Assembly: GCA_034666665.1 (NCBI GenBank)
Contig: JAXDLK010000239.1
Span: 1 to 11,122, forward strand
Origin: JAXDLK01 sp034666665
Lineage (GTDB): Bacteria > Desulfobacterota > Binatia > JACPRU01
Length of the DNA stretch: 11,122 nucleotides
Reading direction: 5' to 3'
The notes beneath the pieces are model-generated. The model did not search any database. It worked only from the letters and a program-made list of their open reading frames with translations, and was not told where the DNA came from. Both the position numbers and the translations under genes were made by a program. Positions 5,383-11,122 of the stretch are shown here, one piece after another; position 1 is the first letter of the stretch; each line of letters starts with the position of its first letter.

Positions 5383-6982
5383 GCCGGCCCGCGGCGATCC
5401 GATCGAGGTTTTCGCGCAAACCCGGAAGGTAGGTTCCGAGGAGACCCAGGTCCCGCTTCGGAATCGACAGCGTGTTCATGGGCTCGAGGCAGCGCACGGT
5501 CGCGTTGCGGGTCGTCCTCGTGAGCAGCGCCATTTCGCCGAAATACTCTCCGGCGCCGAGCTCGGCCAGCGGCATCTCGCGTCCCTCGTCGCTCTTCACG
5601 ACCTCGGCGCGGCCGCTGGTGATGATGTACAGGCGGTCGCCGAGATCCCCCTGACGAAAGACGAGCTCTCCGGGCTCGAAGTGCTCGCGGACGATGCCAT
5701 TCGAGCCCTCGAGCTTCAGCTGGACGAGATCCGCCGGGAGCAGGACGTCGAGCGTCCACGACGTCGCGACCTTCAGCCGCCGTCCCCACCCCGGCAGCTT
5801 GAACAGATAGATCGATCGCCAGAGCCACCAGGCGAAGAACCCGGAGAAGCCGAAGCCGAAGATCTCCGCGACCGCCGAGTGGTATCCGAGGGCGCCCATC
5901 TTCCCGAGCCCGGCGAAGTCGTAGCTGCGTTGCCGCCCGCCGCGGATCGCCGCCACCACGTTCGCCGCCGCGACACGCGCCTGGCGGATCGCGTGCTGTG
6001 CCGTCGGGGGACTGAACGCGCCGGCCTCCGGCGCCGGAACCATCGCGCAGTCGCCGAGCGCCCAGACGTCGTCCGCGCCTTCGACCCGCAGGTGGCGATC
6101 GACCAGAAGGCGCCCGTTCCTCGCCTTCGGCAGGTCGAGCGACTCGATCAGCGGATGGGGCGACGACGGCACGGTCGAGACCAGCGTGCGGGTCGGGATG
6201 CGCTCGCCGCCCGCGAGGATCGCCTCCTCTCCGGTCGCGGCCTCGAGTCTCACGTTCAAGCGCAGCTCCACACCGCGCCGCCCGAGGAGCTGCTGCGCGA
6301 AGCGCCCGAGCTTCTCCGTGACCTCGGGAAGGATCCGGTCCTGAGAATGGACGAGCACCACACGGATCTCCGCGGGATCGAGCGTCGGGTAGCTGCGCGC
6401 GACCTCGCGGACGAAGTCGTTCAGCTCCGCGGCCACCTCGACGCCGGAGAAGCCGCCGCCGGCGACGACGAACGTCAGCAGCTGGCGCCGGAGCTCGCGG
6501 TCGTCGGCTTCGATCGCCGCCTCCTCGAGCGCGTGGATCACGTGATTCCGCAGACGCAGGGCGTCCGCCAGGTTCTTGAACGGCAGCGCGTGCTCCGGGA
6601 GCCCGCGCAGGCTGCGAAAGTCCGTCACCGCTCCGAGCGCGAGCACGAGGTGGTCGTACTCGATGGCGTGCGAGTGCGGGCGAAAGCCCGGGCTCGTGGT
6701 CACGGTCCTCGTCGCCAGGTCGATCGACTCGACCTCGCGGACGTGGAGGCTCGTCTTCGGCAGCAGCCTGCGGATCGGGCTGACGACGTCGAGGATGCCG
6801 ATCGAGCCGGAGATCACTTCCGGGAGCATCGGCTGGAAGACGAAGTAGTTCTCCTTGTTCACCAGCACGATCTCGAAGTCGTCGCTTCGCCCGAGAGCTT
6901 TCTCGAGGGCGAGGCCGGCATAGATGCCGCCGAATCCGCCGCCGAGAACGACGACCCGTTTGCGCTTCCGTTCGCTGATCAC
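5375..6982 (-). CDS. NDH-2-like FAD/NAD(P) oxidoreductase with C-terminal cyclic-nucleotide-binding domain
   Basis: The first about 425 of 535 residues match type II NADH:quinone oxidoreductases, peripheral flavoproteins that pass electrons from NADH to quinone without pumping protons. VVVLGGGFGG (10-19) is the FAD Rossmann motif, FVVAGGGFSGVEVAAEL (171-187) the NAD(P) Rossmann motif, VWALGDCA (306-313) the second FAD contact, and PTAQHAIRQA (326-335) matches the quinone-site region. An aromatic and amphipathic segment (about 381-415) is the usual membrane-association part. The extra C-terminus (about 430-515) is a cNMP-binding domain of the CAP/PKA-R type, with FEPGELVFRQGD (435-446) and a phosphate-binding cassette FGEMALLTRTTRNATV (481-496) that keeps the key Glu483 and Arg492. 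Nucleotide binding therefore looks possible. The GTG start at 6982 overlaps the upstream TGA as GTGA, behind a GGCGGGGA ribosome site; longer frames lose similarity. Confidence 0.92.
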   Translation of the reverse strand: MISERKRKRVVVLGGGFGGIYAGLALEKALGRSDDFEIVLVNKENYFVFQPMLPEVISGSIGILDVVSPIRRLLPKTSLHVREVESIDLATRTVTTSPGFRPHSHAIEYDHLVLALGAVTDFRSLRGLPEHALPFKNLADALRLRNHVIHALEEAAIEADDRELRRQLLTFVVAGGGFSGVEVAAELNDFVREVARSYPTLDPAEIRVVLVHSQDRILPEVTEKLGRFAQQLLGRRGVELRLNVRLEAATGEEAILAGGERIPTRTLVSTVPSSPHPLIESLDLPKARNGRLLVDRHLRVEGADDVWALGDCAMVPAPEAGAFSPPTAQHAIRQARVAAANVVAAIRGGRQRSYDFAGLGKMGALGYHSAVAEIFGFGFSGFFAWWLWRSIYLFKLPGWGRRLKVATSWTLDVLLPADLVQLKLEGSNGIVREHFEPGELVFRQGDLGDRLYIITSGRAEVVKSDEGREMPLAELGAGEYFGEMALLTRTTRNATVRCLEPMNTLSIPKRDLGLLGTYLPGLRENLDRIAAGRRA

Positions 6983-7332
6983 GACATCCCCGCCGTTCGG
7001 ACGCCGGCCGCGGAGGCGGGTTGCACCGCATCCGCCATCGACTCGGAGAGCACCACCAGGTCGATCACTTCCGCCACGCCGTCCACCGACTCGGCGCGGA
7101 GCTCGCACCGGGGCGCGGCCGGTACGTAGCCCTGCTGCAGCGCGGCCCCGTACGTTTCCTTGGTCGTGAGCGCCCGCACGCCCGCGTGAAACCCCTTCGG
7201 GGAGGCGAAGTAGAGCGCCGAGAGCAGCGCGACCAGCCCCGCCTGCACCCAGCTGATCAGAACCTCGTTCTCCTCCTCCTGGGCGCGGATCGCCTCGCGG
7301 ATCCGAGGTGCCATCGTGCTTGCTGTTGCCAT
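6979..7332 (-). CDS. Small single-span membrane protein, resembles N-terminal anchor of class III adenylate cyclases
   Basis: From the ATG at 7332 this is 117 residues: a charged N-terminus (about 9-23, rich in Arg/Glu), one hydrophobic span (about 24-44) with the ISWVQ and ALYFASPKGF motifs, then a soluble tail (about 50-117). The first half resembles, from memory, the start of a group of multi-span bacterial adenylate/guanylate cyclases, where a similar charged helix and W-Q span lead into SPK. Here the remaining spans and the cyclase domain are absent, and no other frame in the next 300 bases restores them. It may be a truncated relative, a remnant fused to new sequence, or an unrelated protein. 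It overlaps the cNMP-binding oxidoreductase by GTGA, so the two should be translationally coupled. Another ATG at 7314 is possible; neither has a clear ribosome site. Confidence 0.6.
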   Translation of the reverse strand: MATASTMAPRIREAIRAQEEENEVLISWVQAGLVALLSALYFASPKGFHAGVRALTTKETYGAALQQGYVPAAPRCELRAESVDGVAEVIDLVVLSESMADAVQPASAAGVRTAGMS

Positions 7333-7517
7333 GGGCGGCCGCGCGAGGTCTTCGCTGAGATGCGGCTCCGCCGCAATGGGCTCCGTGCCATCCTGGGGAC
7401 CGGCGGAACCTTCGGCGAGAGCGTCGGACGGGGCGGACGTTCGGTTGCCGGCCGCCGGCGGAGCGAGACTGCGGGCGCGTGACGTCGTAGACGAGTATGC
7501 CGTAGGGAGGACGCCGC
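7333..7517. promoter_or_regulatory. Divergent intergenic region
   Basis: This 185-base gap separates the minus-strand oxidoreductase block from the plus-strand DoxX/glucose dehydrogenase block, so promoters for both should lie here. I see no convincing -35/-10 pair on either strand. A GACGTC palindrome at 7481-7486 and a GC-rich CCGGC-type inverted sequence near 7446-7460 are the only symmetric words; neither can be assigned to a regulator. Confidence 0.35.
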
Positions 7518-8048
7518 GTGGCCGAAGACGCACCTCCCGCATCGCGCCGGAGGCGGAACCAACCGAGAGGAGGAACCTTGGACCGATTCCGCGCCTACGT
7601 GTACGACCTTCCCGCCCTGATCGCTGCTCGTCTCGAGTGGCTGCCTCCGCTCCTCGCGCGCGTGATCGTCGGCTGGGTGTTCGCCACCACCGGCTGGGGG
7701 AAGCTCCAGAACCTGCCGAAGATCGTCGACTTCTTCCGCGACCTGGGGATCCCGTACCCGGAGCTCCAGGCGCCGTTCGTTTCCACCGTCGAGCTCGCGT
7801 GCGGCACGCTCCTGATCGTCGGCCTCTTCACCCGATTCGCGGCGGTGCCGCTGATCGGCACGATGATCGTGGCCATCGCCACCGCGCAGTGGCAGAGCGT
7901 CGACAGCGCGGCCGCGCTTTTCGGGCTGGTCGAGACCGCGTACGTCGTGGTCCTCGTCTGGCTGGCGATCGAGGGTCCCGGTCCGGTGTCGCTCGACCGG
8001 CTGATCGAGCGGAGCCTTTCCCGCGGCGCGGGTGACCCGGATGCTTGA
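7518..8048 (+). CDS. DoxX family membrane protein
   Basis: This 176-residue protein has four predicted membrane helices and the usual DoxX length once its polar leader is removed. The spans are about residues 48-64 (with the typical GWVFATTGWGKLQNL region), 90-106, 108-126 and 138-156. DoxX proteins are small integral membrane proteins, named for a quinol-oxidase-associated subunit of thermophilic archaea, and are often found near redox enzymes; their general function is unsettled. Two starts are plausible. GTG 7518 has AGGGAGG at 7504-7510 with ideal spacing. TTG 7578 has AGAGGAGG at 7566-7573 and would remove a 20-residue Arg/Pro-rich leader, beginning closer to the family's usual N-terminus. 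I chose 7518 for its spacing and codon. The glucose dehydrogenase follows 54 bases later and is probably co-transcribed. Confidence 0.87.
   Translation: MAEDAPPASRRRRNQPRGGTLDRFRAYVYDLPALIAARLEWLPPLLARVIVGWVFATTGWGKLQNLPKIVDFFRDLGIPYPELQAPFVSTVELACGTLLIVGLFTRFAAVPLIGTMIVAIATAQWQSVDSAAALFGLVETAYVVVLVWLAIEGPGPVSLDRLIERSLSRGAGDPDA
7566..7573 (+). promoter_or_regulatory. Internal strong ribosome binding site (alternative DoxX start)
   Basis: AGAGGAGG lies inside the proposed DoxX coding region, 4 bases before TTG 7578. Its strength, together with the disordered look of the 20 residues before it, makes TTG 7578 a real alternative or second start. Confidence 0.45.
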
Positions 8049-8102
8049 CGACCGCACCGTCGAGGAGCGTAACCGTCGGGCCGCCACGGCACCGGAACGC
8101 GC

Positions 8103-9212
8103 ATGAAAGCGGTCGCCGTCATCCCGAAATCCCGCCGCGTCGAGCTGATCGACGTCGAGCCCCCGGAGCTCTCGGGCCCTTCTCAGGTCGAGCTGCGGAT
8201 GCTCGAGGTCGGCATCTGCGGCACGGACAAGGAGATCGCCGCGTTCGAGTACGGCTCACCGCCGCCGGGCGCGGATCACCTGGTGATCGGCCACGAATCG
8301 CTCGCCGAGGTCGTCGACGTGGGGGCGTCGGTGAGTCGCGTCCGCCGCGGCGACCTGGTGGTACCGACGGTGCGGCGGCCGTGCCCGCACGAGCACTGCG
8401 TCGCCTGTCGCGAGGGCCGACAGGATTTTTGCTACACCGGCGACTTCACCGAGCGCGGCATCAAGGAACGGCACGGGTACATGACCGAGCTCGTGGTCGA
8501 CGACGAGAGCTTCCTGAACGTCGTCCCCCCGGAGATTCGCGAGGTCGCCGTGCTCGTCGAGCCGCTGACGATCGCGGAGAAGGCGCTCGCACAGGTCCGG
8601 CAGGTGCAGCAGCGCCTGCCGTGGGGCTGTGCGGGATCCACGCCGTCGGACGTAGGCCGCTGTCACCGCGCCGTCGTGCTCGGCGCCGGACCGGTGGGAC
8701 TGCTCGGCGCGATGGCGCTCGCCGCCGAGGGATTCCAGGTGACGGTGTTCTCGCGCGAACCCAGCGGAGGACCGAAGGCGGCGCTCGTCGAGTCCTTCGG
8801 CGCCGCCTACGTCTCCGGCGCCACGGATTCGATCGAAACGCTCGCGACCAAGGTCGGCAACATCGATCTCGTCTACGAGGCGGTCGGCGCCTCCGCCGTC
8901 GCCTTCGAGGTGATGAAGTTCCTCGGCGTGAACGGCGTCTTCGTCTTCACCGGCGTGCCCGGGCGGCGGAAGCCGGTGACCATCGACACCGATCTCCTGA
9001 TGCGCCACCTGGTTCTTCAGAACCAGGTGGTGTTCGGGTCGGTGAACGCGGGGCGCGACGCTTTCGAGGCGGCGATCCGCGATCTCGGCAGGTTCCTCGA
9101 GCGATGGCCGCAAGCCACCCGGTCGCTGGTGACCGGGCGCCATCCGGTGGACGCCTACGCGGAGCTCCTCGCCGGCAAGATCGGCGGCATCAAGAATGTC
9201 GTCGCATTCTGA
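8103..9212 (+). CDS. gdh: Zinc-dependent glucose 1-dehydrogenase (archaeal-type, MDR family)
   Basis: This 369-residue medium-chain dehydrogenase matches the Sulfolobus/Thermoplasma type glucose dehydrogenase, which oxidises D-glucose (often galactose too) to the 1,5-lactone with NAD(P)+, the first step of the Entner-Doudoroff variants. GICGTD (37-42) carries catalytic-zinc ligand C39 and T41; GHES (63-66) carries H64 and E65; LVEPL (151-155) contains E153. The structural zinc lobe has four cysteines, C94, C99, C102 and C110, with wider first spacing than the classical pattern. The sequence YTGDFTERGIKERHGYMTE (111-129) is typical of this subgroup. VVLGAGPVGL (191-200) is the Rossmann motif, and the SREP region (217-220) with Arg218 is compatible with NADP use. 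The ATG at 8103 has only a weak ribosome site. The next gene begins inside its last codons, so joint expression with the debranching enzyme is likely. Confidence 0.92.
   Translation: MKAVAVIPKSRRVELIDVEPPELSGPSQVELRMLEVGICGTDKEIAAFEYGSPPPGADHLVIGHESLAEVVDVGASVSRVRRGDLVVPTVRRPCPHEHCVACREGRQDFCYTGDFTERGIKERHGYMTELVVDDESFLNVVPPEIREVAVLVEPLTIAEKALAQVRQVQQRLPWGCAGSTPSDVGRCHRAVVLGAGPVGLLGAMALAAEGFQVTVFSREPSGGPKAALVESFGAAYVSGATDSIETLATKVGNIDLVYEAVGASAVAFEVMKFLGVNGVFVFTGVPGRRKPVTIDTDLLMRHLVLQNQVVFGSVNAGRDAFEAAIRDLGRFLERWPQATRSLVTGRHPVDAYAELLAGKIGGIKNVVAF
9005..9030. repeat. Perfect 26-bp palindrome inside the glucose dehydrogenase gene
   Basis: CCACCTGGTTCT (9005-9016) and AGAACCAGGTGG (9019-9030) are exact reverse complements around two central bases. 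In RNA this would be an 11-bp stem with a 4-base loop. It lies in the codons for HLVLQNQVV (about residues 302-310), where protein-coding need alone does not call for symmetry. Confidence 0.85.
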
Positions 9213-11122
9213 CGACGCTCGCGAGTGGCTCGAGGCGGACGGCCAGGGCGGGTTTGCCTCCGGCACGGTGAGCGGCATCCGGACGCGGCGCTATCACGCG
9301 CTCCTCCTCACCGCGACGAAGCCGCCGACGGCACGAGTGGTCCTGGTGAACGGGTTCGACGCCTGGGTGGAGACGGCCGGCGGACGGTCGTGGATCTCGT
9401 CTCAGCGATACGCGGGAGACGTCGTCCACCCCGACGGCGCGCGCAGGATCGAGCGGTTCGACCTCGAGCCGTGGCCTCGATGGAGCTTTCTCCTCGACGA
9501 CGGCCGCCGCCTCACCCAGGAGATCCTCGTCCACGACGGCGTCGCGGCCATGCGCTGGCAGATCGACGGCGCGGCGGGAGGGGCCAGGCTTCACGTCCGG
9601 CTGCTCTTCTCGGGGCGCGACTATCATTCGCTGCATCACGAGAACGGCGCCTTCGGATTCGCACCGGAGAAGGCGAGTGACGGCTCTCTCGTGTGGCATC
9701 CCTACGACGGGATTCCGCCGGTCCACGCCCGGACGAACGGTCGCTACGCCCACGATCCGACGTGGTACCGGAGCTTCGTCTACACCGAGGAACGGGCGCG
9801 GGGACTGGATCACGTCGAGGACCTCGCGTCTCCCGGCGTGCTCTCCTTCGACCTGGAGAACGAGCCTGCGGCGGTGTTGCTATCGACCGATGTGGCGCGT
9901 TCGACCGCGGCTGCCCCCGCCGTGCTCGCGACGATGGCCGCGGCGGCGGAGCGGCGGCGCCGAGCGTTCCGCTCGCCGCACGGACGCGCGGCCGACGCCT
10001 ATTTGGTCGCCCGCGGCCGAGGCCGAACGATCGTCGCGGGATATCCCTGGTTCACCGACTGGGGTCGCGACACGTTCATCGCGCTCCGCGGCCTCTGCCT
10101 CGCCACCGGCCGCCTGGACGACGCGCGGGACATCCTCGTCGAGTGGTCCTCGGCGGTCTCCGAGGGGATGCTGCCGAACCGCTTTCCGGATGCGGGAGAG
10201 GTCCCGGAGTTCAACTCCGTCGATGCGTCTCTCTGGTACGTGGTCGCGGTCGACGAGCTCTTCGCCGCGGCGAGAGGCTCCCGCGTCGCGCCCGCGCACC
10301 GGAAGCGGCTCCGCGATGCGGTGGAATCGATCCTCGACGGCTACTCGAACGGAACGCGATACGGCATCCGTGCCGATGCCGACGGGTTGCTCGCGGCCGG
10401 CGAGCCCGGCGTGCAGCTCACCTGGATGGATGCCCGCGTCGGCGACCGGGTGGTGACGCCGCGGATCGGTAAGCCGGTCGAGGTGCAGGCGCTCTGGCTG
10501 AACGCGCTCGCCGCGGGAGGGCGCTCGTCGAAGCAGTGGCTCGCCGCGTTCGAGCGCGGGCGCAGCGCATTCGAGGCGCGCTTCTGGAACGAGCAGGCCG
10601 GCTGTCTCTACGACGTGGTCGACTGCGACCATCGTGCCGGTGCCGTCGACGGTACGATCCGGCCGAACCAGATTCTCGCGGTCGGCGGCTTGCCCCTCGC
10701 TCTGGTCGAAGGTGATCGCGCGCGCCGCATCGTCGGCCGGGTCGAGGAGCAGCTGTGGACACCGCTCGGTCTCCGCACCCTCGCGCCGGGATCACCCGGA
10801 TATCAGGGACGCTACCGCGGTGGCGTCGCCGAGCGCGACGCCGCCTATCACCAGGGAACGGCGTGGCCGTGGCTGCTCGGCCCGTTCGTCGAGGCATGGG
10901 TACGCGTCCGCGGTGGAACCGCGCAGGCGAAGCGCGAGGCACACGATCGCTTCGTCACGCCGCTTCTCGCTCACCTCGACGAAGCGGGCCTCGGCCACGT
11001 CTCCGAGGTCGCCGACGGCGACCTCCCCCAGTCACCCGCCGGCTGCCCTTTCCAGGCGTGGTCGCTCGGCGAGCTGCTGCGGATCGAGCGCGTGCTTGCG
11101 GCGCCCGCCACCGCGACACCGG
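9196..11122 (+). CDS. Amylo-alpha-1,6-glucosidase / glycogen debranching enzyme (GH133), 3' end cut by the window
   Basis: At least 642 residues are readable with no stop before the window end. The N-terminal bacterial/archaeal GDE domain starts with EWLEADGQGGFASGTVSG (10-27) and RTRRYHALLL (29-38), followed by VVLVNGFDAWVE (48-59). The C-terminal (alpha/alpha)6 catalytic domain shows GYPWFTDWGRDTFIAL (282-297), GVQLTWMDARVGD (405-417), GKPVEVQALWLNAL (425-438), YHQGTAWPWLLGPF (551-564) and GHVSEVADGD (600-609). The near-terminal motif CPFQAWSLGELLR (617-629) means only a few residues are likely missing. The enzyme hydrolyses the alpha-1,6-linked glucose left at glycogen branch points, releasing free glucose in the cytoplasm. 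The ATG at 9196 lies within the last codons of the glucose dehydrogenase, a 17-base overlap, so the product of one enzyme is the substrate of its co-expressed neighbour. Confidence 0.93.
   Translation, partial: MSSHSDDAREWLEADGQGGFASGTVSGIRTRRYHALLLTATKPPTARVVLVNGFDAWVETAGGRSWISSQRYAGDVVHPDGARRIERFDLEPWPRWSFLLDDGRRLTQEILVHDGVAAMRWQIDGAAGGARLHVRLLFSGRDYHSLHHENGAFGFAPEKASDGSLVWHPYDGIPPVHARTNGRYAHDPTWYRSFVYTEERARGLDHVEDLASPGVLSFDLENEPAAVLLSTDVARSTAAAPAVLATMAAAAERRRRAFRSPHGRAADAYLVARGRGRTIVAGYPWFTDWGRDTFIALRGLCLATGRLDDARDILVEWSSAVSEGMLPNRFPDAGEVPEFNSVDASLWYVVAVDELFAAARGSRVAPAHRKRLRDAVESILDGYSNGTRYGIRADADGLLAAGEPGVQLTWMDARVGDRVVTPRIGKPVEVQALWLNALAAGGRSSKQWLAAFERGRSAFEARFWNEQAGCLYDVVDCDHRAGAVDGTIRPNQILAVGGLPLALVEGDRARRIVGRVEEQLWTPLGLRTLAPGSPGYQGRYRGGVAERDAAYHQGTAWPWLLGPFVEAWVRVRGGTAQAKREAHDRFVTPLLAHLDEAGLGHVSEVADGDLPQSPAGCPFQAWSLGELLRIERVLAAPATATP

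Noticed and set aside
5003..7129. Long plus-strand open frame across the lipoprotein and NDH-2-like genes
   Set aside because: It is antisense to genes with clear FAD, NAD and cNMP motifs, and its own translation shows no domain or membrane pattern.
7333..7517. Extended N-terminus of the small membrane protein back to 7542
   Set aside because: The extra 70 residues are Ser/Pro/Arg-rich without similarity to the rest and would overlap the divergent DoxX start region; ATG 7332 sits just before the charged helix.
8045..8075. TTGACG followed by TAACCG ahead of the glucose dehydrogenase
   Set aside because: The -35-like word is good, but it spans the DoxX stop, the spacer is 19 bases and the -10 match is poor, so I do not call a promoter.

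Overview
The window is a strongly GC-rich bacterial segment with dense packing, several 4-base start/stop overlaps and GTG starts. No rRNA, tRNA, CRISPR array or transposase is visible. The gene content suggests an uncultured GC-rich Gram-negative: an EI-Ntr type phosphotransferase, a TP-repeat lipoprotein, an NDH-2 fused to a cyclic-nucleotide domain and an archaeal-type glucose dehydrogenase. A deltaproteobacterial-grade lineage (Myxococcota or Binatota-like) fits, but this placement is inference and not secure.

Layout. Bases 1-316 hold no gene. They hold a large imperfect fold-back repeat of about 245 bp. A DegT/DnrJ-type PLP sugar aminotransferase follows (317-1456, +). After a short gap comes a GAF-domain PTS enzyme I (ptsP, EI-Ntr, about 1567-4002, +). 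It is followed at once by a 71-residue, almost purely acidic small protein (4020-4235, +) with a near-perfect ribosome binding site. These two converge, through a GC-rich hairpin that contains both stop codons, on a minus-strand block.

The minus-strand block, in transcription order, is: a small single-span membrane protein resembling the membrane anchor of a class III adenylate cyclase (7332-6979); an NDH-2-like flavoprotein with a C-terminal cyclic-nucleotide-binding domain (6982-5375, GTGA overlap); a Cys-rich TP-repeat lipoprotein (5266-4907); and a DsbA-fold 2-hydroxychromene-2-carboxylate isomerase/kappa-GST-like protein (4910-4257, ATGA overlap).

Divergently on the plus strand lie a DoxX-family membrane protein (7518-8048), a zinc-dependent glucose 1-dehydrogenase (8103-9212) and, overlapping it by 17 bases, a glycogen-debranching amylo-alpha-1,6-glucosidase that runs off the window end (9196-11122). 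The last two form a plausible pathway: debranching frees glucose, which the dehydrogenase oxidises to gluconolactone.

The most interesting points are the acidic microprotein tied to ptsP, the cyclase-anchor-like protein coupled to a cNMP-binding respiratory dehydrogenase, the fold-back element at the left edge, and a perfect 26-bp palindrome inside the glucose dehydrogenase gene.
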